From positions 29,675,001 through 29,739,000 of the forward strand of contig NC_057817.1 in the NCBI RefSeq assembly GCF_910594005.1: a stretch of DNA of 64,000 nt, given 5' to 3'. Of the stretch, positions 1-11,464 are shown one piece after another (positions within the stretch are counted from its first letter, which is position 1; every line of letters starts with the position of its first letter). Made by a program: the position numbers and the translations under genes. This DNA is from Cervus elaphus (taxonomy: Eukaryota > Chordata > Mammalia > Artiodactyla > Cervidae). Below the pieces are notes generated by a model. It searched no databases. It was not told where the DNA came from and saw only the letters and a program-made list of their open reading frames with translations.

Positions 1-575
1 AGATTTACCATATGACCCAAAGTTCCACTCTTGGTTATGGACCGAAAAGAGCTGAAGTCAGGTGTTCAAACACAAACTTGTACCCACATGTTCATAGCAA
101 TGTGATCCACAATAGCCAAAAGGTGGAAACAACCCAAATGGTCATCAAGAAATGAATGTATAGACAAAATGCAGTATATCCCTACAATAGAATATGATTC
201 AGTCATAGCAAGGAATGAAGTGCTCACACATGCTGCAACATGGACGAACCCCATACATTGTACACTCAGTGAAAGAAGACAGGCCCAAAAGGCCACAGAT
301 TACGTCATTCCATCTTTAAGAAATGTCCAGAGTAAGCAAATCCAGAAAGACAGAAAGTAGATGAGTGGTTCCCAGGTTGTAGGGTTGGGGGAAAGAAGAA
401 CGGGGAGTGGCTGCTTAATGGGTACAGGGTTTCCTTTTGGGGTGATGAAATGTTCTGGAACAAGAGTGGTGGTGGTTACACAACATCGTGAATTTACTAA
501 ACGCTGTTCAGTTGTCCATTTGAGACAGCTGAATGGTGCATTTTGTGTTACGTTGTTTTATGATTAAACAAACCA
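1..575 (+). mobile_element. Old L1 3' end (ORF2 C-terminus and 3' UTR)
   Basis: The segment carries the familiar L1 ORF2 tail signatures in order: a degenerate 'accatatgaccca' motif, 'acaatagccaaaaggtgg', 'caacatggacgaaccc' and the G-rich 3' UTR. It has many stops and indels and enters from the left edge, so only its 3' part is seen. Confidence 0.8.
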
Positions 576-584
576 AAATGTATT

Positions 585-965
585 CTGTGCCGGGCTTCCT
601 ATCCCATGCATTGGCTCTGCGGTCCCCCCAGGGCCTTTGCATATGCTGGACCTTCTACCTGGGCTGCTCTCTTTTCTCTTCTTCTTCACATCTATATCCT
701 TCAGATCTCAGCTTCACCATCACTTCCTCAGAGAGGACCAAGCCCTGCTATTACATACTTGAGAACTGTGTGCCACCCTGATGAAGCACTTGTCTTGGTC
801 ATAATCATGCCATTTATCTGATGAATGTCTCCCTCACTAAACTGCTATCTCCTGGAGAGAGGGGAGAACCTGTGTGTTTTGGGGCCTGGATGTATCCCTA
901 GGGCCTAGTTCAGTGCCTGGTACACTGTAGATGCTCAATAAATATTGACCGAGTGCCCAGATGAA
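585..965 (+). mobile_element. L2 3' end
   Basis: The order of motifs is that of the L2 3' terminus: 'gggcctttgcatatgctg', a 'cctcagagaggacc' block, then 'cagtgcctggtacactg' and 'gatgctcaataaatattg'. Confidence 0.8.
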
Positions 966-2640
966 TAAATATCCCCTAGTAAGTGAATTCTAGTAGAGTC
1001 ACTATCTCCACCAACCCCATCTCAGATGGTTTCCCCAACACTGCCACCGCCGAGCCTCCATAGCCACCATGATGCCTCATCCTAATTGCCACTTGACAGG
1101 GTGGCAGGATGAGGAGGAGCAGTCAAACTCCCAGGCAGCCTCAGAGCTGAGACAGAGTTGGTCAACAAGGGTGAAGTTCAGATCAATTACTAGCGTTGGG
1201 ATGAGAGAGGTCAGGTGCCAAGTGGGACAACTGCCTGAGTTGGAAGCATAAAGGTGAGTCAAGTCAATACTGCACAGGATGGGCTTTCCAAAAAATGCAT
1301 ATTGAGCAAATTCCTGAATGAATAATGTGCCAAACCCTTGCAAGGTAGGAGCCTGGCACATCATTGCAGAATGATGAATTCTGGGAATATTAAAAAGAAG
1401 CCCCAAGGGGACTTGGTGGGTGCTGGAATGAGGGCGTGAGGGAGGGAGGGGTACAGAATGACTTGGGGTGTGTACTTGGGCCCTGCTGCGCTTTCCCAAG
1501 ACGGGGAGCATCAGGGGAGAAGCAGGTTGGGGAGAAATGAGATGGGATGTGATGTTCTGATGTTGAGGTGCTTCTGGGATGGTTAAGGGAAGGTTCTGGA
1601 AGAAGGACAGAGGCAGAGGCAGTGGGAGGACTGAAGGGGAGGTGAGGCAGGAGGGGAGGACAGAAGGGGTCTCCATACTTATGGGAAGAGCGGGGGGAAG
1701 ATGCACAACTGGAGAGGGGGATGAGGAAGGGGATGACAGGGACCTCCATGTCCAAAGAGGAGGGAAGAGCTGGGCCCTAACCCCAGCCTGGTCCTAGTCA
1801 GGAGAGACGAGTAAGGCGCAATCTGCGTGATGTTGCTATGTGAAGCTGGGATGGCAAGAAATCAAGGGAACTCCCATCTTGGGGTCTTCGCTTTCTTTGT
1901 GAAAGAGGGGAAGGTCTGAATAAGGAGCCTGGGGGAGGCGGAGTGGCTTTGGAAGAGCTGCAGTGGAAAGAAGGCAGAGGGCTGGTGCAGGCAGTGGACA
2001 GGGCCTCTCTGAGGTAAGAGGTCTCTGTCTCCATGTTGGCCCGCTGTTTTCCAGTAGGTATGGCAGCCCAGGGTGGCAGCCAGCTCCACCAGCCCAGCGG
2101 CTGCCCAGTGGGTGCAACGGGCAGCTGGGGTGAGGCTCTGGGCCAGGCAGTCGGGAAGGAGCCATCAGAAGCACAGAGGGCCATAGGCAGCAAGTGGACC
2201 ATTCAGTTTAAGCTTTGAGAAGTTGCGAGTGTTTTAGGAAAGACAGGTTCCAGGGTGTGGCTGTGGTAGGGACTAATGGAAATGGGGACAGGAAGGCCTT
2301 CGGAACTGAGCAGCTTCATGACCAGAACAGTTATGGACGTCCCCACACGAGAGAGGAGCTGGGCTTCCAGAGGGGGAAGGGTTAATGACAATGCTGAGGA
2401 AACAGGAAGGCTTGTCAGAGGATTCTGGGAAGGCTGGAGAGGGAGCGAGGGAAGGCTGGAGACCACATAGACCCATAGCTCAAACAGCAAGGCTGGACAC
2501 AAGGTTTCCAGAACAGTGCCCTCTACAGCTCCATGGTGCACAGGGGCCAGGGGGGAGGCGACACTTGCCTCTTAGGAGGGGTCAGCTGCTGGGGCGTGGG
2601 TCAGGGGGCGGCATTTCTGTGGACTCTAGCCCCTCATCTC
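966..2640. other. Intergenic DNA, no gene recognised; purine-rich on + strand
   Basis: No exon, RNA gene or clear repeat was recognised. From about 1400 to 2500 the + strand is rich in G and A, which makes long Pro/Ser-rich open frames on the - strand by composition alone. Fragments near 1320-1390 and 2640 may be worn L2. Confidence 0.5.
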
Positions 2641-2869
2641 TGGCTCTCATTCAGGTCTTCAGGGTCTCTTGCGGAAATCCCCAGAGCAGATAAGAGATCT
2701 CCCCTCTGCCCCAGGGTCCTCTCTCTCTCCAAGCCCATCAATTCCCCAGGAGAACTGCAGGATCAACCCCAAGCCCCTGGTGACTCTGGCCTGCTCTCTC
2801 ACTCCACAGCCACACTTGGGAGCACTTGCACTTCCTTGAACACCTCTTGCCTCTAGGCTGTGCACAGAT

Positions 2870-3140
2870 GGCTTCTTCCTCCTGAGAGACCTTCTCCACC
2901 CTCCTGGCTGGCTTCTGGCCCAGGCCTACTCTTCCTCCAAGAGGCCTTTCCTGATGACCCAAGACTGCCCCTCCTGGGCGTTCCTAGAGTACTCCAGACT
3001 TTCCTTATCACAGAGCTGTCACAACATGGTGTTGTCTCTGCTCTGGCCTACCTTGGTACCATGGATGGTACAAGAGCTGGGTCTTGGGTCTCCAACACCT
3101 GGCCCAAGGCCTGGAGGCGCACTAAACACATGTGGAATGA
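2870..3140 (+). mobile_element. Degraded L2 fragment
   Basis: A 'ccaagaggcctttcctgatgac' block and a terminal 'gcgcactaaacacatgtgg' resemble the L2 3' region in + orientation. The copy is very diverged. Confidence 0.5.
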
Positions 3141-3154
3141 ATAGGCTAGTTGGT

Positions 3155-3372
3155 TCCTTCCTTTTTTCTTTTATATTGGGGTATAGTTGATTCAAAATGT
3201 CATCTTAGTTTCAGGTCTACAGCAAGATGGTTCAGTTATACATTTACTTGTAGATATCCTTTTTCAGATTCTTTTCCCATTTAAATTGTTATGTAATATT
3301 GAGTAGAGTTCCTTGTGCTATACAATAGGGCCTTGTTGGTTATCCATTTTAAATATAGTAACGTGTACATAG
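3155..3372 (-). mobile_element. L1 3' end, left piece of a split L1
   Basis: A T-rich start is followed by 'attggggtatagttgattc' and 'ggtctacagcaagatgg', the reverse complement of a ruminant-type L1 3' UTR. The same element resumes at 5877-6027 and again at 6263-6590, so this L1 is the oldest layer of a nest. Confidence 0.85.
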
Positions 3373-3423
3373 TGTAAGTCGCTCAGTCATGTCCAACTCC
3401 TTGCAATCCCATGGACTGTGTCT
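3373..3423 (-). mobile_element. Bov-tA SINE, left piece (split by BovB)
   Basis: This is the 3' portion of a reverse Bov-tA ('gtaagtcgctcagtcatgtc', 'atggactg'). It is cut at 3423 and continued at 5726-5876. The 11-bp sequence ggact(g/a)tgtct at 3413-3423 recurs at 5715-5725 as the target-site duplication of the BovB inside it. Confidence 0.9.
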
Positions 3424-3808
3424 GGTCATAGCAAACACCCTCTTCCAGAAACACAAGAGAAGACCCTACACATGGACATCACCAGATGGTCAGTACCGAA
3501 ATCAGATTAATTATATTCTTTGCAGTGAAGGGTGGAGAAGCTCTATACAGTCAGCAAAAACAAGGCTGGGAGCTGACTGTAGCTCAGATCATGAACTCCT
3601 TATTGCCAAATTCAGACTTAAATTGAAGAGAGTAGGGAAAACCACTAGACCATTCAGGTATGACCTAAATCAAATCCCTTACAATTATACAGTGGAAGTG
3701 ACAAATAGATTCAAGGGATTAGATCTGATAAGAGTGCCTGAAGAACTATGGATGAAGGTTCATGACATTGTACAGGAGGCAGTGATCAAGACCATCCCCA
3801 AGAAATAG
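3424..3808 (+). pseudogene. BovB endonuclease C-terminal fragment
   Basis: The frame reads through R-N-Q-I-N-Y-I-L-C and S-S-D-H-E-L-L-I-A-K-F. This resembles the C-terminal end of an APE-type endonuclease, with its conserved S-D-H catalytic motif. The N-terminal part is missing through 5' truncation, and the frame stops at 3808 by mutation. Confidence 0.8.
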
Positions 3809-4047
3809 AAATGCAAAAAGGCAAAATGATTGTCTGAGGAGGCCTTGCAAACAGCTGAGAAAAGAAGAGAAGCGAAAGGCAAAGGGGAAAAGGAAAGATA
3901 TGCCCATCTGAATGCAGAGTTCCAAAGAATAGCAAGATCACTTCCTCAGTGGTCAGTGCAAAGAAATAGAGGAAAACAATAGAATGGGAAAGATTAGAGA
4001 TCTCTTCAAGAAAATTAGAGATACCCAAGGGAAATTTTCATGCAAAG

Positions 4048-5492
4048 ATGGGCACAATAAAGGACAGAAATGGTATGGACCTAACAGAAGCTGAAGATAT
4101 TAAGAAGAGGTGGCAAGAATACACAGAAGAACTGTACAAAAAAGATCTTCACGACCCAGATAATCATGATGGTGTGATCACTCACCTAGAGCCAGACATC
4201 CTGGAATGTGAAGTCAAGTGGGCCTTAGGAAGCATCACTACGAGCAAAGCTAGTGGAGGTGATGGAATTCCAGTTGAACTATTTCAAATCCTAAAAGATG
4301 ATGCTGTGAAAGTCCTGCACTCCATATGCCAGCAAATTTGGAAAACTCAGCAGTGGCCACAGGACTGGAAAAGGTCAGTTTCATCCCAATCCCAAAGGAA
4401 GGCAATGCCAAAGAATGCTCAAACTACTGCACAATTGCACTCATCTCACAGGCTAACAAAGTAATGCTCAAAATTCTCGAGGCCAGGCTTCAACAGTATA
4501 TGAACCATGAACTTCCAGATGTTCAAGCTGGATTTAGAAAAGGCAGAGGAACCAGAGATCAAATTGCCAACATCTGTTGGAAAATCGAAAAAGCAAGAGA
4601 GTTCCAGAAAGACATCTATTTCTGGTTTATTGACTATGCCAAAGCCTTTGACTGTGTGGATCACAACAAACTGTGGAAAATTCTTAAAAAGATGGGAATA
4701 CCAGACCACCTGACCTGCCTCTTGAGAAATCTGTGTGCAGGTCAGGAAGCAACAATTAAAACTGGACATGAAACAACAGACTGGTTCCAAATTGGGAAAG
4801 GAGTACATCAAGGCTGTATATTGTTACCCTGCTTATTTAACTTATATGCAGAGTGCATCATGAGAAATGCTGGGCTGGATGAAACACAAGCTGGAATCAA
4901 GATTGCCGGGAGAAATATCAATAACCTCAGATATACAGATGACACCACCTTTATGGCAGAAAACGAAGAACTAAACAGCCTCTTGATGAAAGTGAAAGAG
5001 GAGAGTGGAAAAAGTTGGCTTAAAGCTCAACATTCAGAAAACGAAGATCATGGCATCTGGTCCCATCACTTCATGGCAAATAGATGGGGAAACAGTGGAA
5101 ACAGTGACAGACTTTATTTTGGGGGCCTCCAAAATCACTGCAAATGGTGACTGCAGCCATGAAATTAAAAGACACTTGCTCCTTGGAAGAAAAGCTATGA
5201 CCAACCTAGACAGCATATTAAAAAGCAGAGACATTACTTTGTCAACAAAGGTCCATCTAGTCAAAGCTATGGTTTTCCAGTAGTCGTGTATGGATGTGAG
5301 AGTTGGACAATAAAGAAAGCTGAGCGCAGAAGAATTTATGCTTTTGAATTGTGGTATTGGAGAAGGCTCTTGAGAGTCCCTTGGACTGCAAGGAGATCCA
5401 ACCAGTCCATCCTAAAGGAAATCAGTCCTGGGTGTTCATTGGAAGGACTGATGTTGAAGCTGAAACTCCAATACTTTGGCCACCTGATGTGA
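4048..5492 (+). pseudogene. BovB reverse transcriptase fragment, frameshifted
   Basis: The coding trace moves between frames (about 4048-4464, 4326-5150, 5005-5283, 5286-5492). RT motifs are visible: Q-A-G-F-R-K-G-R-G-T, the motif-A region F-I-D-Y-A-K-A-F-D, and G-V-H-Q-G-C. The catalytic box reads Y-T-D-D (4932-4943) where RTE elements normally have Y-A-D-D. The downstream C-terminal region (V-Y-G-C-E-S-W-T) follows a further frameshift near 5281. Confidence 0.85.
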
Positions 5493-5725
5493 AGAGCTGA
5501 CTCATTTGAAAAGACCCTGATGTTGGGAAAGATTGAAGGCAGGAGAAGGGGGCGGCAGAGGATGAGATGGTTGGATGACATCACTGACTGAATGGACATG
5601 AGTTTGAGTAAACTCTGGGGGTTGGTGATGGACAGGGAGGCCTGGCGTGCTGCGGTCCCTGGGGTCGCAAAGAGTCAGACACGACTGAGCAGCTAAACTG
5701 AACTGAACTGAACTGGACTATGTCT

Positions 5726-5876
5726 CCCAGGCTCCTCTGTCCATGGGATTCTCCAGGAAAGAACACTGGAGTGGGTAGCCATTCTCTTCTCTAGGGGAGC
5801 TTCCGACCCAGGGATCAAACCAGGGTCTCTTGTGTTGCAGGCAGATTCCTTACCGTCTGAGCCACCAACGAAGCCC
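5726..5876 (-). mobile_element. Bov-tA SINE, right piece
   Basis: This is the remainder of the SINE begun at 3373: 'ccaggctcctctgtccatgg' through to 'gagccaccaacgaagccc'. The L1 sequence 'gtgtac(a/t)t' flanks the whole composite on both sides, consistent with a SINE target duplication within the older L1. Confidence 0.88.
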
Positions 5877-6027
5877 AGTGTGTACTTGTCAATCCCCAAA
5901 TCCGTAACTACCTCTTCCCACCTTCACCTCTGGTATTTGTAAGTTTGTCTTCTGTGAGTCAGTTTCTGTTTTATAAATAGGTTCTTTTGCATCTTTTTTT
6001 TTTTTTAATTCCAAGTAAGCAATATTG
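5877..6027 (-). mobile_element. L1, middle piece of the split L1
   Basis: 'gtgtacttgtcaatcccca' and 'cttctgtgagtcagtttctg' continue the L1 of 3155-3372 in the same orientation. Confidence 0.82.
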
Positions 6028-6246
6028 GGCTTCCCAGGTGGCACTAGTGATAAAGAATCTGCCTGCCGGTGCAGGAGACATAAGAGTCATGGGTTTGATC
6101 CGGGGGTTGGGAATATCCTCTGGAGGAGGGCATGGCAATACACTCCAGTATTCTTGCCTGGAGAATCCCCACGGACAGAGGAGCCTGGTGGGCTACAGTC
6201 CATGGCGTCGCACAGAGTCAGACATGGCTGAAGCAACTTAGCACAC
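6028..6246 (+). mobile_element. Bov-tA SINE inserted in L1
   Basis: A full-length unit runs from 'gggcttcccaggtggcac' to 'ctgaagcaacttagcac', followed by an (ATGC)n tail at 6245-6262. The L1 resumes directly after the tail. Confidence 0.92.
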
Positions 6247-6262
6247 ATGCATGCATGCATGC

Positions 6263-6590
6263 ATAAGCTTTATCGTATGATATTTGTCTTTGACTTACTT
6301 CACTCACTATGACAGTCTCTAGATCCATCCATGTTGCTGCAAATGGCATTATTTCATTCTTTTTAATGGCTAAATAATATTCCATTGTGCATATGTGCCA
6401 CACCTTCTTTAGCCGTTTGTCTGTTGATGGACGTTTAGATTGTTTCCTTGTTTTGCCTATTGTGAATAGTGCTGCTATGAACACAGGGGTGTATGTATCT
6501 TTTTGAATTACATTTCTCACCAGGTATATTCCCAGGAGTGGAATTGCTGGATCATTTGGTGGTACTTCAAAAAAGCTTTTTTAAAAATGA
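6263..6590 (-). mobile_element. L1, right piece of the split L1
   Basis: Reverse L1 ORF2 tail motifs follow one another: 'tccatgttgctgcaaatgg', 'aataatattccattgtgc', 'agtgctgctatgaacac' and 'ggaattgctggatcatttgg'. Confidence 0.88.
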
Positions 6591-6599
6591 GGGAAAAAA

Positions 6600-9320
6600 A
6601 AGTGTGGAAGTTCAATAAACACATGTTGAATGAACGGGCTGTTTGATTGGATTGAGCTGGGCTGGAATGCTGCTAGTCTTATTGTTTCAGAGGACTAGTG
6701 TGTCACGTTATTTTTTCAATGACCTTTCTAGGTAGTTTTTCTGGAGGAGAAGGACAAATTCAGGAATGGATCAGAATGATCTGAAAACCTTTTCACAATA
6801 CCATTGCCAACCTTCCTGGAAGTCATATTGTCTGGATTATGTAGGGTTGAGAATAGGGAGGGAGCAGCACATATACTCTGAGAAAGCTCCCGGGTGCTGT
6901 TGACCCACCCCATCTCCCAGCCCACCAGAGACCACTGTCGAAGGCTGAGTTCCCTACCATATTTGGGGTGATAACCATCCATGGGGTTCAAACCAAGGTG
7001 CACTAGACTCTGAAACCACTGCCCTTGATCTCCACACCATGCTGTGCTAACCATGACCCCACCTTCATGATCTGAGACACCACCAACTACCCTCTCAGGT
7101 GTTCACCACCATCACCCTCCCCTACAATCCCTCACCCCACAGCCATACCTCGGCCAGACCCTCCGCACAGCTTGGTCCCGGGGAACCAACTCCTACTGAA
7201 GCCCAGCCCCCTTTTCCACCAGGCATCTGGCTGTGTTACCAGGACCACACCTTTTCATCTGCTACCCTAGGGCAGGCTGTCCCTGGGGTACATCTCCTTG
7301 GGATTCATCTTTGCCCCAGAGATCAGTGTCTTTGATCATCTTGATCATTGCCATGCTCTGGCTGGCCTCAGGGCCTTTTCTGGGGATTCCCAACTCCAAG
7401 ATCCATGGAGCATGTGTGTATGTTTCTGAGAGAAGGTCCATTACTTTCATCAAATTCTCATGGGGTGTTTCCAGTTTTTGAGTATGTGCCTGCTCACCCC
7501 TTGGAGAACTGTTCATCTGTCAAAATGCAATTCAGATATAACTGACTCTGGATACTCTCCCACTCCCATCAGAGCATTTCCCAAGCTCTGTATCTTTCCT
7601 GGGCTGAGTTTTCCATGGTCTGCCTTCTCCAAAACAGTGTCAGCTCCCTGATGGCTGGGGTCACAATTGTTCATCCTTATTTCCCAGAGTTACACCAGTC
7701 TGCAGCACATGCTCAAATGGTTTCCTGTAATCAGACAATCTATCAGGCTGTTTCAGAAATTACTTCTCTTTCAAGAAGCCTACCCAGATGGACTGGCAGG
7801 TAAGCACTTCTTTATCCCAAGTTGACATCTTAGGCCTTATCGCTCAATTTCCTCTATACCTCAAGGTACAAAGGCTTAGCACCTTGTCTTAAAGACAGTA
7901 AAATGGGACATATGATGAATTAAAGGGTTGTTCTACATAGGCTATCTAGTTATCTGCCCCAGGCATATCCAAATATCCAACCAATGCTTCTGAATGTCTT
8001 CATATCAGGTTCCAAGCTCTCAGCACATCACCCCTACCCCTTACCTAGTTGCCTCCCTCTTCTTTCCCCAACTCATCACCATGGAGAATTTCTAGTTCCT
8101 TCATCCCTCTAGAGGTGATCCCCTGGGGACTCCGCACACTCTCATACTACCCAGAATACAAGCATGTGTGGAGACCATCTCTGCATGGAGACTGTCCAAT
8201 CTGCCATGCAACGCCCCTCCCCAGCATACCTCGTTCCATGTAACTCTGCCCTTTCCTCCATCACATCCCTGCATGAGTCCCCTTCACCAAGGATCTCCCT
8301 GACCAAATTCTTTCCTCCCTCCCTGCTCGCAGCTCTGGATGGATTCTGATTTGTTCTGGGTGTGGTTCTGCCCCCGCCCCCGCCCCCAACCACAAGCACA
8401 ATTCCTTTCCTCCAGTGGACTTCATCCCATCCTTGGTCATGGACAGAAATGGGGACAGAGCTGGAAAATAGAGAACCCTTGGGGATGCATTGAGGGGAGG
8501 GAAACCCCAGAGCCTGAGCTCTGAGTGGCCAGGTCTGGAGGAGGTGGCTGACACTGAAGAAGGCCACAAGCCATGTTCCTAAAGACAATACTGAGTTCTC
8601 TCCCCCCGGTCAGGGGCTGCCTGGAGTTGTAGAGGGCAGTTTCAGTTTTCACAGCGGCTCTAGGAATACAAGTTCCATCAACAGTTTCCAAATAGCCGCC
8701 CTCTCCCAGAGCAACATGAGGCAACTGTGGGCCTGGGAGGACTTGTCCAGCACTGGGCTGGGCGGGGGTTTGCTGGAGTAAAGGGCGCAGGATGAGGTTG
8801 GGGGCTGAAGGCAGGTTGAGAAGGAGGCCTCCTCAGGGGATTGGTCCACCCTCCACAGCTCTGCAGTCATTCCAGGGGGAAGCTGGCCTATGCCCAGACC
8901 CTGGGCTTATTAGAGCTAGAAGGGAAGTTAGGGACTGCCTGTCTTGTCAGTGATTCCTGGACCCAGGGTCATATGAAGGCTGGGATGCGGGTTTCTCAAG
9001 TAATTTGCTCTAATTCAATGGGTGTGTCAGGTTCTGAATATTCCCCTGACCTGAGACGGCGATCAAGTAACTCAGCCATAAAGAGCCTTTGCTTATTTCT
9101 GGAATTCTACCAACCCTGGTTGGCCCACTTGCTATCTGCCGTGGATCTGAGTCTGCTCCATAGGGCTTCTGTTAACAAGAAATAGGGAAACAAATTAATC
9201 ATTACTTACATGTGGTCTAGTCAGTCAGCCACATTTCCCAAAGCATGTTCTCCACGGCAGTGGTGGGGGTGGGGATAGATAACAGAAGGTGAGCTTGGTG
9301 GATAAAGGCAGGGAACTTTC
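6600..9320. other. Intergenic DNA; scattered old repeat fragments, no gene
   Basis: A short L2-like end ('ttcaataaacacatgttg') lies at 6605-6640, and an L2-like piece ('cagtgtcagctccctgatgg') at about 7610-7700. A (CCCCCG)n run lies at 8369-8388. The rest, including 8480-9300, gave no recognisable exon or repeat. Confidence 0.5.
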
Positions 9321-9324
9321 AACT

Positions 9325-9445
9325 GCAGAGGATCCAACTGAGGTTCAGAAAGGAAAGGACTTTCCAAGGTTGCACAGCAAGCTGTGGCTGGAGATCAAAT
9401 CTGAACACATGTCCCTGACTCCTCGACCAGGCCACTACCCTTCCC
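9325..9445 (-). mobile_element. MIR SINE
   Basis: 'actgaggttcagaaaggaa' and 'aaggttgcacagcaagctg' are the reverse complement of the MIR core. Confidence 0.65.
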
Positions 9446-9550
9446 ACCTTTGGATGGACTGCAGAGACCCCCACACATGAGATTTACTCTCTATTCCTCA
9501 GGAGGACTAGTCTTTCAAACGAACTTCTTGCTTTCTCTTTTCAGATCTTT

Positions 9551-9867
9551 TTTTCCCCTCAAAATTTTATTCTTTTGTAATATCTTTAATGTCTTTTTAA
9601 TACCTTTTAAAAATATCTTTAATATTTTCATTTATTTATTTTTTGGTTGTGCTGGGTCTTCGTTGCTGTGAGTGGGGCTACCCTTTGTTGTGGCGTACTG
9701 GCTTCTCATGTTGTGAGCACAGGCTCTAGGCGTGCAAGCTCAGGAGTTACTATCACATGGGCTTAGTTGCCCCTCGACATGTGGGATCTTTCTGGACCAG
9801 AGATTGAACCCATGTCCCCTGCACTGACAGGCAGACTCTTATCCACTGCACCACCAGGAAAGCCCCC
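9551..9867 (-). mobile_element. CHR-type tRNA-derived SINE
   Basis: Reverse orientation: a T-rich tail, 'ttggttgtgctgggtcttcg', 'ccctgcactgacaggcag' and 'ccaccaggaaagcccc'. Near-identical 'tctcttttcagatctt' (about 9535-9550) and 'ctctcttcagatctt' (from about 9867) form the target duplication. Confidence 0.85.
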
Positions 9868-9879
9868 TCTCTTCAGATC

Positions 9880-10190
9880 TTTGACCAATCTGTTTGTTCA
9901 AGTGGAAGTGCCAAGAAAGTCCACACTCTATAATTCCTTCTATACAAAGTACGAAATCAGACAAAACTGATCTCTGCTGTCACCAGCCAGGACACTGGTT
10001 ATCTTTGAGGGTGGTGGTGACTGGGAGGGGAGCAGGAGTTCTGGGGTGCTGGTCGCATTCTGTCTTTTGATCTAGATTCTGGTTACATGGGTGCGTTCAG
10101 TCGGTGAAAATGCATCGGGCTGTACACTAATGCCTTGCATCTTAATACACGCTGGTAATACATCAATTATGAAATTTAAAAGGCATGAGA
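9880..10190 (+). mobile_element. Old L1M 3' end
   Basis: A G-rich L1 3' UTR with 'tctggttacatgggtgcg' and 'cgggctgtacactaatgcc' ends in an A-rich stretch near 10185. Confidence 0.65.
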
Positions 10191-10724
10191 TCAGTAAGTA
10201 TTTGTCATTGACTGATGAAAGAAAGCACATTGGGACTGTTTCTAAGCACTTTTAAATATTGTGCTTAGAAACACAAAGCTACCCGCCCTCAGCAGTCCAC
10301 AGCATTGTGGAGGCTCTCCCTGCTCCCACGGCTCAGCCAGGTGGCTAAAGGCCCCAGCAGGGGCAGGTGGAAAAGTCTGTATCTTGTGACAATCAAGCTT
10401 CATCAGGACCAAGAACCTCTGACCCAGCTCCTGCTGGGCCTTCAGAGATTAGTGCCAGAGTCCTCAATAGTCCTCAAAGTCCTTCCCAGAGGAGAACGTC
10501 TAGCCTGGTGACACAGAGGGAGAAGGAAGGGAAGGAAGGCCGCGGACAGCAGATGTTCAATGCCCTCTGGAGGAAAGGCAAGCTGGAACCCAGAGCCTGG
10601 TGGGACTTTGGGCTGTGGGCTGACTCAGGTGGACAGACGGACATCTTTCAGACAGTTTCCCAGTTCTTGGGAGAAGGATGCGTCTGAGCGTACGTGTGTG
10701 TGTCGGTACAACGTGTGCCTGTGA
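10190..10724. other. Intergenic DNA with nothing recognised
   Basis: No exon, RNA gene or named repeat could be supported. Open frames here are short and lack recognisable protein features. Confidence 0.5.
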
Positions 10725-10990
10725 ACGCACCTTTGCTCCAGCTGTTCCATCTGCCTGGAACACCCTTCCTGAAAACCTTCAGTCCATGTCTCTACCTGAC
10801 AGAATCCTAGGCAGTATTCCAGGCTCAGTTCAAAGGTCTGAGGCGGCTTGATGCCTCCCTGCCTCCCAGGCAGAATGACTCCTGCCCGGCTGTTCCGGGT
10901 CTTCTGTGTGACCCAGCACTGGCCCCCTGACTCAGAAGAGTCATGTGTATGCCGTTTTCTTGCCTTGACCGAGGGCAGGGGCTCAACCCC
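10725..10990 (+). mobile_element. L2 fragment
   Basis: 'cacctttgctccagctgttcc' style text, 'catctgcctggaacaccc' and 'gaccgagggcaggggctc' follow the L2 3' order in + orientation. Confidence 0.65.
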
Positions 10991-11030
10991 AGATCTCCGC
11001 TGGACTGTCTAAGGTTCAAAAGTGTGTATG

Positions 11031-11420
11031 TAGTTCTGGGAGCATATATTAGAATTGATTAGGGCTAAACCCTCTAAACAAAGAAAATCATTAACAGATT
11101 AATTAAGAGAGCTGTTTGGAGTGCTAATTCAAAGGCTAATGATCTTTTAGTTTAAGCAAGGTCTGATGCTTTGATAAGACCTGTCATTGTATTATAGTAT
11201 TGATTGAGATTGGGCCTGGCTGTGAAATGCCTAAGTGTGCAGTTCACACATAATTCCTCCGCTAATTCAGGCACATTTTTCTCCTGTTGATAAGCCTTGT
11301 AATGACTATAATGAATTAAGGAAACCTCAGGTGAAACAACACATGACTATATTTGTCAATAGAGGTGTAACTATGAATTTAATGAATGCATTTCCTAAGC
11401 CATTCTTTGTTAAGGATGTT
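11031..11420. promoter_or_regulatory. Candidate conserved non-coding / enhancer-like segment
   Basis: This AT-rich stretch between L2 copies matches no repeat I know. It contains many TAAT/ATTA homeodomain-type cores (for example near 11055, 11098, 11127, 11139, 11263 and 11313) and low CpG content. That texture resembles vertebrate developmental enhancers. This is inference from composition only; a cross-species alignment is needed. Confidence 0.35.
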
Positions 11421-11464
11421 TGCCCAGGTTCTGATCAGAATATGAACTATATGAGTGACTCAAT

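Larger units (their letters stand above)
3424..5714 (+). mobile_element. BovB (RTE-class LINE), 5'-truncated copy
   Basis: BovB is the ruminant RTE retrotransposon that spreads by target-primed reverse transcription. This copy starts inside the endonuclease domain, carries most of the reverse transcriptase and ends in the diagnostic (aactg)n tail near 5695-5714. It sits inside a Bov-tA, bounded by the 11-bp TSD at 3413-3423 and 5715-5725. Frameshifts and stops break the reading frame, so it is dead. Confidence 0.93.

Noticed and set aside
1077..1706. 209-codon open frame on the - strand
   Set aside because: It is Pro/Ser/Leu-rich and opposite a G/A-rich tract, has no recognisable domain and no splice context. 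It is best explained by base composition.
4326..5150. 274-codon open frame with reverse transcriptase motifs as a host gene
   Set aside because: It is part of a 5'-truncated, frameshifted BovB bounded by a target-site duplication, so it is a dead retrotransposon.
6028..6246. tRNA gene-like A/B-box sequences in the many Bov-tA and CHR copies
   Set aside because: These are tRNA-derived SINE heads with tails and target duplications, not folding tRNA genes.
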